The notes: generated by a model not told the origin, from the letters alone. Shown: positions 1-6,656, counted from the stretch's first letter. The stretch is 9,965 nucleotides of DNA from Minisyncoccota bacterium (GCA_938044295.1 CALIRC010000135.1:1-9965); one strand, 5' to 3'. Made by a program: numbers and translations.

Positions 1-2
1 GT

Positions 3-299
3 GGTGAACTAAAAAAAGAAGAAATCATCGAAAAAGCTGAGGATGAAAACTACACAGTAATCTCAGATAATGGTGTAAACAACAGCAACTATATTGCTCA
101 GCGTACAGAAAGTAAGCTTGCCAAAGAACATACAAAAGCAGGGGTAGAGCTAACCTTTGATGAAAACGTTCAATACAAGATCCTTTCAAATACAAATATT
201 CTGTGTGATGGAATATATAGTATTCGAAGTACGAGCTTCGTAAATGAAGAGAGAAAAAAAATCTTCGACACAATGATCGAAACAATAGAATTTCGATAG
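3..299 (+). CDS. C-terminal part of an unrecognised protein (5' end outside window)
   Basis: An open frame enters from the left edge and ends at TAG 297-299, giving 98 residues. It starts at the window edge as GELKKEEIIEKAED and ends KKIFDTMIETIEFR. There is no membrane segment and I recognise no domain or catalytic motif. The final pattern, a helix with Phe/Ile then a short hydrophobic strand ending the chain, resembles the ends of small secreted or lipoprotein beta-sandwich proteins in related bacteria, but this is only an impression. One cysteine (about residue 68 of the visible part) is present. Codon use (many AAA, GAA, ATA) fits the neighbouring genes. No intrinsic terminator is visible after the stop; a weak hairpin (336-354, no T tract) lies about 37 nt downstream. 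The function is unknown. Confidence 0.7.
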   Translation, partial: GELKKEEIIEKAEDENYTVISDNGVNNSNYIAQRTESKLAKEHTKAGVELTFDENVQYKILSNTNILCDGIYSIRSTSFVNEERKKIFDTMIETIEFR

Positions 300-466
300 A
301 AATAATTACGCCAAAAACCTCTGCGTCATGAGATATGGTGAGGGATTCTCACTAACAAGTCGAGAGTGTAAAATTTTAGTTGAGACAAAAGATTCCAGCC
401 CTTTTTAGTGTTGCGCAAAATACACTTTTATATTTATATCTAGAACTCCTTAAAAAAAGATCAAAT

Positions 467-496
467 TTGACAATATCTTCTCTAGGACCATAATGC
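467..496 (+). promoter_or_regulatory. Candidate sigma-70 promoter for comEC
   Basis: A perfect -35 TTGACA (467-472) is followed after 18 nt by TAATGC (491-496), a poor -10. It lies in the 271-nt gap before comEC and predicts a start near 503. The gap is AT-rich and otherwise holds only a weak hairpin at 336-354 and the palindrome at 503-517. The support is the perfect -35 and the position; the -10 is weak. Confidence 0.4.
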
Positions 497-502
497 CAAG
501 AA

Positions 503-517
503 TGTGATAAGATCACA
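503..517. repeat. 15-bp palindrome, possible operator
   Basis: TGTGAT-AAG-ATCACA is a perfect inverted repeat with 6-bp arms and a 3-nt centre. It begins exactly at the start site predicted from the 467-496 promoter, the usual place for a repressor site. It resembles a CRP site but has 5 rather than 6 nt between TGTGA and TCACA. No regulator is known from the window. Confidence 0.35.
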
Positions 518-570
518 CTTTTCAAAATTCTTAGAAGCTGATACGATTGAGTGTCTTTTATCAGATACTT

Positions 571-2043
571 ATGCCTGAATATTTTCCGCACCGATCGCAA
601 GTCATTATGACACTTTCACTGGGGTTTATTTGTGGTGTTGGAATTGGAATTGGTAGTGGTAGTGGAAATATCTTTACACCTATAGTATTTTTTTGTGCAT
701 TAGCGGTTCCAGTACTGAGTATTATAGGATACAAATATAGACAGATCTGGATAATCATTACTTTTCTGATTGGTGTGGTCGTGGGTGCAGTCTCTACGGA
801 GCACCGACTAGCATTACACGACGACTACATTCGTCACGGAGAGAAAGTATCGGGAAGTGGTGTGGTTGTTCGTGAGCCCAGTCAAAGCGCGCGATCTCTT
901 AACGTGTTTATAGCATTCAATACGAGAGAACTTACCGTACTAGCGCGAATGCCTAAATATGAGCAGATAAATCTTGGTGATGTAGTAAGTATTGCATGTA
1001 CACTAGAAAAACCAAAGCCATTCAATGACTTTAACTACCCAAAGTACCTTCAAATGCAAGGCGTAGAATATCTCTGTGACGACCCAATACTAAAACGTGA
1101 AGCCCAAGGAGAAAATTTCTTAGCAAAGATAGCAAATTTCCGCAAAATGATGGAGTCGGGAATCAATCAGAAAATTAAACATCCAGAGGCGGGTCTTGCA
1201 AATGGACTACTGTTTGGCGGTGACGATCGGCTCAGTGACAATTTACAGGAATCTTTCGCGCGCACTGGCATGTCACATATCGTTGCAGTCTCAGGATATA
1301 ATGTCACCGTAATCACTTTCGTTGTGATTGCAGTAGGCATTTTCCTCGGGCTCTGGCGTCATCAAGCAGCTTGGGTTGCATGCGCATGCATTGTACTATT
1401 CGTAATTATGATTGGCTTTCCATCCTCAGGCATCCGCGCTGCAGTGATGGGTACGCTCGTGTTAGCTGCGATGATCTGGGGGCGTACAAGTCATGCGCTT
1501 GGCGCACTGATACTTGCAGGCGCGCTGATGCTTGCATGGAATCCACTACAGTTATTTTACGATATCGGATTCCAGTTATCGTTTGGTGCAGTACTAGGGA
1601 TCATGTTCTTTTTTCCACTGTGCGAAAGATATGTGATAAAATCTCGACGCAGCTTTGGCTTATTAGATGTTCTCTTCTTGACGATCAGTGCGCAACTTTT
1701 TGTGATACCGATCATCTTGTACCACTTCGGAGTATTCTCAACAACATCATTACTATCAAATTTGCTCGTGCTGCCTATATTACCCTATACGATGTTCCTT
1801 GTATTTATTGCAGCTATACTTGGCGTATTTAGTACGCCTATAAATCTACTTGCTATACCATTTGCACTACTAGCACAATGGCTTCTAACCTATGAAATAT
1901 GGGTCATAGAATACTTTGCCAGCAAGTCATGGAGTGTAGTTACGATAGAAAACTTTCCACTATGGTTGGGAATCTTGTATTATGGAATACTCAGTGCAGT
2001 AATCATCTTTTTCTATAGAAAAAATGCCTACGAAAAATACTAA
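571..2043 (+). CDS. comEC: ComEC/Rec2-family competence channel (membrane part only)
   Basis: This is the inner-membrane channel that carries single-stranded DNA into the cytoplasm during natural transformation. From ATG 571 it has 490 residues; numbering here follows the longer TTG 547 form (498). Two membrane segments (about 21-60 and 66-82) are followed by an OB-like DUF4131 region (about 95-185). The multi-spanning Competence domain (about 212-488) carries the family's signature blocks: GLLFGGDDRLSDNLQESFAR (220-239), TGMSHIVAVSGYNVTVI (240-256), PSSGIRAAVMG (292-302) and YDIGFQLSFGAVLGI (338-352). It stops there; the C-terminal metallo-beta-lactamase domain of long ComEC proteins is the next gene, overlapping by 20 nt. 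No start has a Shine-Dalgarno sequence. I chose ATG 571; TTG 547 and ATG 607 (just before the first membrane segment) are possible. The early DNA has short tandem GGAATT/GGTAGT repeats coding GIGIGSGSG. Confidence 0.93.
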   Translation: MPEYFPHRSQVIMTLSLGFICGVGIGIGSGSGNIFTPIVFFCALAVPVLSIIGYKYRQIWIIITFLIGVVVGAVSTEHRLALHDDYIRHGEKVSGSGVVVREPSQSARSLNVFIAFNTRELTVLARMPKYEQINLGDVVSIACTLEKPKPFNDFNYPKYLQMQGVEYLCDDPILKREAQGENFLAKIANFRKMMESGINQKIKHPEAGLANGLLFGGDDRLSDNLQESFARTGMSHIVAVSGYNVTVITFVVIAVGIFLGLWRHQAAWVACACIVLFVIMIGFPSSGIRAAVMGTLVLAAMIWGRTSHALGALILAGALMLAWNPLQLFYDIGFQLSFGAVLGIMFFFPLCERYVIKSRRSFGLLDVLFLTISAQLFVIPIILYHFGVFSTTSLLSNLLVLPILPYTMFLVFIAAILGVFSTPINLLAIPFALLAQWLLTYEIWVIEYFASKSWSVVTIENFPLWLGILYYGILSAVIIFFYRKNAYEKY

Positions 2044-2905
2044 CCAAAATCCCAAAGCGCTGCGCAACACCCTTCTCGGATTTTCATTTTTTGGTGGCGT
2101 GCTACTCGTGCTTTCTGGGAGTATACTCTCTACACACATTGGCACAGCTAAGACAAAAGTCATTTTCTTAGAGGTAGGACAGGGAGATGCAATTCTTATA
2201 ACAGAAGGGTCGTATCAGATTCTCATTGACGGGGGACCTGATGGCCGTGTGCTCTTAGAAGAGCTAGGTAAACACATACCTTTTTGGGATCGAGAGATTG
2301 AGCTTGTGATCGCTACCCATCCCGACAGTGATCACATCGATGGCTTAGTAGATCTTGTGCAAAACTACCAAGTACAAGAGTTCTGGAGTACGTCCATAGA
2401 GCGTGACACATCTGTTTTTACAGCACTCATGCGCAACCTACGCAACCGAAACATCAAGCAGGCATTTCCCGAAAGTGGATGGAGCATTCGCTTTCCTTCA
2501 GGTGCGCAGCTTGAAATCATCTATCCATTTGCACATCTAGAAGCGCCAAATCTCTCGCACGAACCTAACAACATCAGCATCACAAGTCTTTTTGCAGCAG
2601 GGGAAGAAGTCTTCTTCCTTGGAGGTGATCTTCACAAAGAGGTGGAAGATCTTTTACCGATAGACGAAAGTATAACAGTACTCAAAATCGGTCACCATGG
2701 ATCAGAAACTTCGACGTCCGATGCATTTCTAGAAAAAACAAGACCAAGAGAAGTGGTATTCTCCGTCGGCAAAAAAAATCGATACGGACACCCATCATCA
2801 GAAATTATCAAACGCGTAGAAAATAGGGGAATGACTATATATCGCACTGATCAAGATGGATCAATTGTCTACACGTGTCATCATAGGTGCGAAGTGAAGA
2901 GGTAA
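2024..2905 (+). CDS. Membrane-anchored metallo-beta-lactamase-fold hydrolase, ComEC C-terminal type
   Basis: This 293-residue protein matches the C-terminal domain of full-length ComEC, thought to degrade the non-transported DNA strand. After a short basic N-terminus, one hydrophobic segment (about 18-38) should anchor it, with the enzyme outside the membrane. The family blocks follow in order: VGQGDAILI (51-59), LIDGG (67-71), the metal-binding THPDSDH (98-104) with Asp103 and His104, FLGGDL (198-203), LKIGHHGSETS (220-230) and NRYGHPSSE (252-260). His99, Asp101, Asp103, His104, Asp202 and His225 are all kept, so it should be active. The start lies 20 nt inside comEC in another frame, which implies translational coupling. 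No Shine-Dalgarno sequence is visible. A cysteine/histidine-rich tail (CHHRCE, 285-290) follows the domain. The enzyme class is certain; the role in DNA uptake is inferred from domain type and adjacency. Confidence 0.92.
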   Translation: MPTKNTNQNPKALRNTLLGFSFFGGVLLVLSGSILSTHIGTAKTKVIFLEVGQGDAILITEGSYQILIDGGPDGRVLLEELGKHIPFWDREIELVIATHPDSDHIDGLVDLVQNYQVQEFWSTSIERDTSVFTALMRNLRNRNIKQAFPESGWSIRFPSGAQLEIIYPFAHLEAPNLSHEPNNISITSLFAAGEEVFFLGGDLHKEVEDLLPIDESITVLKIGHHGSETSTSDAFLEKTRPREVVFSVGKKNRYGHPSSEIIKRVENRGMTIYRTDQDGSIVYTCHHRCEVKR

Positions 2906-3003
2906 TGAAGAAATACATTTCATGTCATCTACAAAAGAAAATAGCGAACAAAGAGGTGTGGAAAAATGAATATTTCCCAAATTATAAAGAAGGGTTTATG
3001 TGA
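2905..3003 (+). CDS. Possible 32-residue small ORF coupled to the hydrolase gene (doubtful)
   Basis: The stop TAA of the hydrolase gene shares its last A with an ATG (2905-2907), preceded by purine-rich GAAGAGG. The frame codes for 32 residues beginning MKKYISCHLQKK, ends at TGA 3001-3003, and stops just before the next promoter. The coupling geometry is suggestive, but the peptide is unrecognised and TGA ends no firm gene in this window. It may be chance. Confidence 0.15.
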   Translation: MKKYISCHLQKKIANKEVWKNEYFPNYKEGFM

Positions 3004-3011
3004 CCTAAAAT

Positions 3012-3040
3012 TTGACAAAAACTATGTTTAGTACTAATTT
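3012..3040 (+). promoter_or_regulatory. Promoter for the 461-residue unknown gene
   Basis: A perfect -35 TTGACA (3012-3017) is followed after 17 nt by TAATTT (3035-3040). The overlapping ACTAAT (3033-3038) is an alternative at 15 nt spacing. The predicted start near 3047 gives a leader of about 68 nt. The -10 is mediocre, but this is the only promoter-like sequence in the gap, and the gene has its own terminator, supporting a one-gene unit. Confidence 0.55.
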
Positions 3041-3102
3041 GCTAATGACGTTGTCTGACTCTGACTAAACGAGAGAAGTCATCGCGCTGTACATTCACAA
3101 CC

Positions 3103-3107
3103 AGGAG
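3103..3107 (+). promoter_or_regulatory. Strong Shine-Dalgarno sequence for the 461-residue gene
   Basis: AGGAG lies 7 nt before ATG 3115, with an A-rich spacer. It fixes that start. It is the only full Shine-Dalgarno core in the window; the others are absent or reduced to UAAG or AGGA. Confidence 0.85.
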
Positions 3108-3114
3108 AAAAAAG

Positions 3115-4500
3115 ATGGAAACATCATCAACTGATTTTACACCACTCAACAGCACTTGTAGTAATGAGTCGCAAATGCATCAAAAAAAGATATCACCGGA
3201 AGATTTTATCTTAAAGGCAATTCAAATCATGCCACGTCCGGTAGATGGAGGTATACATAATGTATTTAGCAATTTGAATGAAGCACTCTATGCATACTAC
3301 GGAAGAAGCTTGCATGTGGTTGATTTGACAAAGACACTTGTCGATAAGGGGTTGATTGTAGCTAAACCTGTTAAGCGTGGCATGCTCTTCGAGCACTCCA
3401 AAACACGAAAGGCATATCATCAATTTTTGGAAGCAAAAAAGAAATCTGATCTACCTATAGATTTTGTCAAAAACAACAATGAAGGAAATCATCAGCTTAG
3501 TCTAGCACCTAATGATCCATTGAATGAAGTGTTGCAGAGTTTGTTGAAAAGTGACGAAGCATTCTACAAGTGGATTGCACTAAGTCTTGTAGGAGGCAAA
3601 AGGATTCAAGTAACGAAATCCACAAAAGAAATAAAGCTAGGCGAAATCTCTCAGTGGGATAGTCTTATAAAAGAGGAAGATCACGAAGGTGATAGCTTCA
3701 CAAATGATAGTAAAGACAATCAAAAATTCACTTTTTACTTCACAAAAATAGGATCAAAAAGCGCGCATCAGTACTGGATGACACTCGATCATTGCACAAA
3801 AGTAAGAAAGGTTCATCATGAGCTTTTTTCTGAAACCTTACAAAATTGGAAAGAAAAAAATGACTTAATAAACAATGCAAAAGGCGATCGCATGCAAAAA
3901 AGTTGGCCTGTGGATAAAATCCTAGAAAATATTCTACCAGAAGAAAGCTATAGAGCGTGGAAAAGTAAAGGAAAATGCTCCACACCTCAAAAACAGCCAG
4001 AGGGAATAAAAATGGAGCAAGAAGAAAGAGAAGAATCAAGAAAACCAGAAGAGATGGAAGCATCAAAAGAACTGACTATTTTAGCTGAAAAGGCTTTAGC
4101 TTTACTAAAAAAACGTAAAGGCGGAAAAGCGCACGCTAAAGTATGGCATCAGATTACTGGTCAATGTTCGGACAGTAAAAGAACAAAAGGACAGATCACA
4201 AAACTACTAATCAATCAAGGAGAGATTGAAGTAAATCTAAGTCCTAGAGGACATCGAGATGGATACATCATTAAGGACATAAAAGATGACTCACGCATAA
4301 ATCCACAAGAGCATGCTCACAACACTCAAGCACAAGAAGCTGTCTTAGGAGTAGAACAGTATGATCATAAATTTAATCAACTCTATACAAGGGAACAAGA
4401 ACTAATTGCAGAGCTTGAATTGGTAAGGGGAAAAATGGAAAAGATGCAATCACCCGAAGCTAAAAAAGCAATTGAATTTCTCAAAAGTCTCACGGAGTAA
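3115..4500 (+). CDS. Unrecognised 461-residue protein with two winged-helix-like segments and a coiled-coil tail
   Basis: I do not recognise this family. There is no signal peptide or membrane segment, so it should be cytoplasmic. Residues about 28-97 look like a winged helix: helices, then VVDLTKTLVDKGLI (68-81) as recognition helix and VAKPVKRGMLFE as wing. Residues about 130-285 form an unassigned domain with many aromatics. Residues 290-318 are a charged Glu/Lys linker. Residues about 320-388 look like a second winged helix, with KGQITKLLINQGEIEV (358-373) and a wing around SPRGHRDGYIIKD (376-388). The two helix-wing units resemble each other. Residues about 413-445 are a probable coiled coil. 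This layout suggests a DNA- or RNA-binding, perhaps oligomeric, protein; that is inference. The gene has its own promoter, the best Shine-Dalgarno sequence here and its own terminator, so it appears independent of its neighbours. It is richer in Lys/Glu/Gln than they are. Confidence 0.85.
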   Translation: METSSTDFTPLNSTCSNESQMHQKKISPEDFILKAIQIMPRPVDGGIHNVFSNLNEALYAYYGRSLHVVDLTKTLVDKGLIVAKPVKRGMLFEHSKTRKAYHQFLEAKKKSDLPIDFVKNNNEGNHQLSLAPNDPLNEVLQSLLKSDEAFYKWIALSLVGGKRIQVTKSTKEIKLGEISQWDSLIKEEDHEGDSFTNDSKDNQKFTFYFTKIGSKSAHQYWMTLDHCTKVRKVHHELFSETLQNWKEKNDLINNAKGDRMQKSWPVDKILENILPEESYRAWKSKGKCSTPQKQPEGIKMEQEEREESRKPEEMEASKELTILAEKALALLKKRKGGKAHAKVWHQITGQCSDSKRTKGQITKLLINQGEIEVNLSPRGHRDGYIIKDIKDDSRINPQEHAHNTQAQEAVLGVEQYDHKFNQLYTREQELIAELELVRGKMEKMQSPEAKKAIEFLKSLTE

Positions 4501-4504
4501 AACC

Positions 4505-4536
4505 AAGCCTGACATCGCATGATGTCAGGCTTTAAA
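4505..4536 (+). terminator. Intrinsic terminator after the 461-residue gene
   Basis: AAGCCTGACATC (4505-4516) and GATGTCAGGCTT (4521-4532) form a perfect 12-bp stem with a GCAT loop, 4 nt after the stop codon. The following T tract is short (TTT-AAA-TTT). The stem strength and position make termination very likely. Confidence 0.85.
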
Positions 4537-4606
4537 TTTGTCAGAAAGAATTTTAGTGCATTTAACAGTAAGAAGACTTCCTCACTTTAGTACAATGTGT
4601 GGCACA

Positions 4607-4661
4607 AACACTACTTTTTCTCTAAGGCGTACTAATGTACATCGTCAGAAAAAGAAGTGTT
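4607..4661. repeat. 55-nt imperfect hairpin between the 461-residue gene and tuf
   Basis: AACACTACTTTTTCT (4607-4621) pairs with AGAAAAAGAAGTGTT (4647-4661) over 15 positions with one A-A mismatch. Inside is a small GTAC-TAAT-GTAC hairpin (4629-4640). There is no T tract after it in the + direction. It lies about 70 nt before the tuf promoter, so it is not part of that transcript. Nothing else is visible in 4537-4731. It could be a back-up terminator, a protein-binding cruciform or an old inverted-repeat element. Confidence 0.6.
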
Positions 4662-4731
4662 GATAGTAACCCTTATGACACAAAATAAAAAAATATCTCA
4701 AACAAAATTATGAAGAACAGGAAAAGAGGTA

Positions 4732-4760
4732 TTGACAGTATTTAATCATCTTGGTATATT
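4732..4760 (+). promoter_or_regulatory. Strong sigma-70 promoter for tuf
   Basis: TTGACA (4732-4737, perfect), 17 nt, then TATATT (4755-4760, 5 of 6 consensus) form a near-ideal housekeeping promoter. The predicted start is about 4767. It is one of the two best promoters in the window, as expected for EF-Tu, one of the most abundant cell proteins. Confidence 0.85.
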
Positions 4761-4766
4761 TTCTAT

Positions 4767-5033
4767 ACGTTTCCTCGGACGTGGTACATGCAAAAGAGAT
4801 ACTCAGAAAAAAAGTATACACAAGTACTACAAAAGAGATGACGGGTGAAGACTTGCAAAGAAAACAAAAGTCATATACAATTGACTGCATTGTTTTTTAT
4901 TGCGTTTGTGAATTGTGTGACTTCTCAATCGTTGAGAAATGATCTTATTCCCAAACGCAGTTAAAAGTACGTAATTAAATAAATATTTTGTACGAGTATG
5001 TGTGGATAATCACATGCATCGTAAGACAAAAAT
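4767..5033 (+). promoter_or_regulatory. Long (about 267 nt) 5' leader of tuf
   Basis: This stretch runs from the predicted start site to ATG 5034 and holds no convincing gene. It contains a 10-bp direct repeat CAAAAGAGAT (4791-4800 and 4830-4839), a 17-codon open frame (4788-4841), a hairpin TTCTCAA-TCG-TTGAGAA (4922-4938) and a two-level structure at 4983-5035 that covers the start codon. Such length is unusual for a compact genome and suggests RNA-level control. It matches no riboswitch class I can recognise. Confidence 0.5.
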
Positions 5034-5035
5034 AT
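4983..5035 (+). promoter_or_regulatory. Potential RNA structure sequestering the tuf start codon
   Basis: In the leader RNA, 4983-4991 (ATATTTTGT) can pair with 5026-5035, with one bulged A, covering the first two bases of ATG 5034. Inside it, GTATGTG (4996-5002) pairs with CACATGC (5011-5017), with one G-U. The UAAG that could serve as a weak ribosome-binding sequence (5022-5025) falls in the internal loop. The outer stem is AU-rich and weak. Confidence 0.4.
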
Positions 5036-6224
5036 GGCAGAAGAATTTGACCGTAGTAAGCCTCATGTAAACGTAGGAACCATTGGTCACGTAGACCACG
5101 GTAAGACAACAACAACTGCAGCACTTCTACATGTCCTTTCTCACAAGGGACTCGCAAAAGTACGGAACGTTGATGAAATCGACAATGCACCAGAAGAAAA
5201 AGAGCGAGGCATCACAATAGCAACAGCACATTGTGAGTACGAATCAGAATCACGTCACTATGCACACGTTGATTGTCCAGGACATGCTGACTACATCAAA
5301 AACATGATCACAGGGGCTGCACAGATGGATGGTGCAATTCTCGTAGTGTCAGCAACTGATGGACCAATGCCACAAACACGTGAGCATATTCTTCTTGCGA
5401 AGCAAGTGGGTGTACCAGAAATTGTTGTATTTATCAACAAAGTCGACATGGTCGATGATGCAGAGCTTGTAGAGCTTGTAGAAGCAGAAATCCGTGAACT
5501 ACTAACAAAATATGAATTTGATGGAGACAACGCTGCAGTAATCCGCGGAAGCGCACTCAAAGCCCTAGATACAAAATCAGGTGATGACGCAGATGCAAAG
5601 CCAATCCTTGATCTTGTGGCTGCGCTTGATGAGAAGATCCCACAACCAGAGCGAGATACAGAAAAAGATTTCCTCATGCCAATCGAGGACATCTTCTCAA
5701 TCGAAGGTCGTGGTACAGTGGTTACTGGACGTATCGAACGTGGACAAATTAATGTCAACGATGAGGTCGAAATTGTAGGACTTCGTGATACACAAAAAAC
5801 AACCGTCACAGGTATCGAAATGTTTAACAAAAACCTCGACCACGGTGAAGCTGGAGACAATGCTGGAATTCTCTTACGTGGTACCAAAAAAGAAGAGGTT
5901 GAGCGTGGTCAGGTTCTCACAAAAGTAGGTTCAATTACACCACACACTGAGTTTGAAGCTGAGGTGTACATCCTCACAAAAGATGAAGGCGGACGTCACA
6001 CACCTTTTTTCAAAGGCTATAAACCACAATTCTACATTCGTACAACTGATGTAACTGGTGAGGTAATTCTCCCAGAAGGAACAGAAATGGTTATGCCAGG
6101 TGATACTGTAACTATTACCGTGAAACTCGTAGCAGATGTTGCAATGGAAGACGGCGTACGATTCGCAATCCGCGAAGGCGGGCGAACTGTAGGTGCTGGT
6201 GTCGTAACAAAAATTACGAAATAG
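5034..6224 (+). CDS. tuf: Translation elongation factor Tu (EF-Tu)
   Basis: This GTPase delivers aminoacyl-tRNA to the ribosomal A site. At 396 residues it is full length (about 394 in E. coli). The G domain (about 1-204) carries every GTP motif: GHVDHGKT (18-25, P-loop), RGITI (58-62, switch I), DCPGH (80-84, with catalytic His84), NKVD (135-138) and SALK (173-176). Domain 2 (about 212-300) includes IEGRGTVVTGRIERGQINV, and domain 3 (about 302-396) ends with GGRTVGAGVVTKITK. The loop around DTKSGDDADAKP (about 179-190) is a little longer and more acidic than in E. coli. ATG 5034 is set by the conserved N-terminus. CGTAAGA lies 7 nt before it, without a full Shine-Dalgarno sequence. tuf is followed after 92 nt by rpsJ; fusA, its usual upstream partner, is absent here. 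Confidence 0.99.
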   Translation: MAEEFDRSKPHVNVGTIGHVDHGKTTTTAALLHVLSHKGLAKVRNVDEIDNAPEEKERGITIATAHCEYESESRHYAHVDCPGHADYIKNMITGAAQMDGAILVVSATDGPMPQTREHILLAKQVGVPEIVVFINKVDMVDDAELVELVEAEIRELLTKYEFDGDNAAVIRGSALKALDTKSGDDADAKPILDLVAALDEKIPQPERDTEKDFLMPIEDIFSIEGRGTVVTGRIERGQINVNDEVEIVGLRDTQKTTVTGIEMFNKNLDHGEAGDNAGILLRGTKKEEVERGQVLTKVGSITPHTEFEAEVYILTKDEGGRHTPFFKGYKPQFYIRTTDVTGEVILPEGTEMVMPGDTVTITVKLVADVAMEDGVRFAIREGGRTVGAGVVTKITK

Positions 6225-6242
6225 TTTGATAGTAGAAGTAGA

Positions 6243-6269
6243 AAGGTAGGTATAAATAATACCTATCTT
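6243..6269 (+). promoter_or_regulatory. Hairpin between tuf and rpsJ (possible partial terminator or processing site)
   Basis: AAGGTAGGTAT (6243-6253) pairs with ATACCTATCTT (6259-6269) over 11 positions with one G-U and an AAATA loop. It starts 19 nt after the tuf stop and is followed by pyrimidine-rich CTCTTCTCTTATT rather than a clean T tract. It could lower rpsJ expression relative to tuf by partial termination, or protect the tuf 3' end. A TTGATA-19-TATAAA promoter resemblance (6226-6256) overlaps it but is badly spaced. Confidence 0.5.
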
Positions 6270-6316
6270 CTCTTCTCTTATTAAATTGAGAGGTGTAATA
6301 ACCCACACAAATCGCA

Positions 6317-6640
6317 ATGGCAAAAAAAGACGAGGCATCAACACGTATTCGCATCAAAGTAAAAGCCTACGACCACAAAGTGATCGATAAATCTGCAGCT
6401 CAGATTGTCGACACAGCGCAACGTTCAGGTGGAGAAGTAATCGGCCCGGTTCCACTTCCCACACACACAAAAAAGATTACAGTCAACAAATCTACATTTG
6501 TGCGAAAAGACGCGAGAGAACAGTTCGAAATGCGTACGCATAAGCGTTTAATTGATATCATGAATCCAACACCGAAAACAATTGCTAGTCTAACTGAGTT
6601 AGATCTACCAGCTGGTGTAGACATTGAGATAAAAATGTAG
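6317..6640 (+). CDS. rpsJ: Small-subunit ribosomal protein S10 (uS10, NusE)
   Basis: S10 is a 30S head protein and, as NusE, a partner of NusB in transcription antitermination. The 107 residues align along the family length (103 in E. coli). After a short MAKKDEAST start come the first strand RIRIKVKAYDH (10-20), the core VIGPVPLPTHTKK (41-53) and the conserved EMRTHKRLIDIMNPTP (71-86), with GVDIEIKM closing the fold. The start follows the family N-terminus; no Shine-Dalgarno sequence lies at useful distance, and AGAGGTG (6289-6295) is 21 nt away. rpsJ normally begins the S10 operon. Here it pairs with tuf, and 279 nt containing a new promoter separate it from rplC. The stop is TAG. Confidence 0.98.
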   Translation: MAKKDEASTRIRIKVKAYDHKVIDKSAAQIVDTAQRSGGEVIGPVPLPTHTKKITVNKSTFVRKDAREQFEMRTHKRLIDIMNPTPKTIASLTELDLPAGVDIEIKM

Positions 6641-6656
6641 GTAGTGCTCAAAGGCC

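Noticed and set aside
503..517. CRP-type operator before comEC
   Set aside because: The half sites resemble TGTGA/TCACA but the spacing is 5 nt rather than 6, and nothing in the window indicates a CRP protein. It is kept only as an unnamed palindrome.
547..570. TTG 547 as the comEC start
   Set aside because: ATG 571 in the same frame is a better start codon and keeps the whole first membrane segment. Neither has a ribosome-binding sequence, so the choice is not certain.
1371..1832. 153-codon + strand open frame in another register inside comEC
   Set aside because: The comEC frame carries all the conserved ComEC blocks here; the alternative gives a Cys/Arg-rich sequence without a known pattern.
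5291..5887. Long minus-strand open frame (198 codons) opposite tuf
   Set aside because: It is a serine-rich shadow of the strongly biased tuf codons, has no family resemblance, and EF-Tu fully explains the DNA.
6226..6256. Promoter TTGATA-19-TATAAA for rpsJ
   Set aside because: The 19-nt spacing is poor and the -10 lies inside the 6243-6269 hairpin; co-transcription with tuf is simpler.
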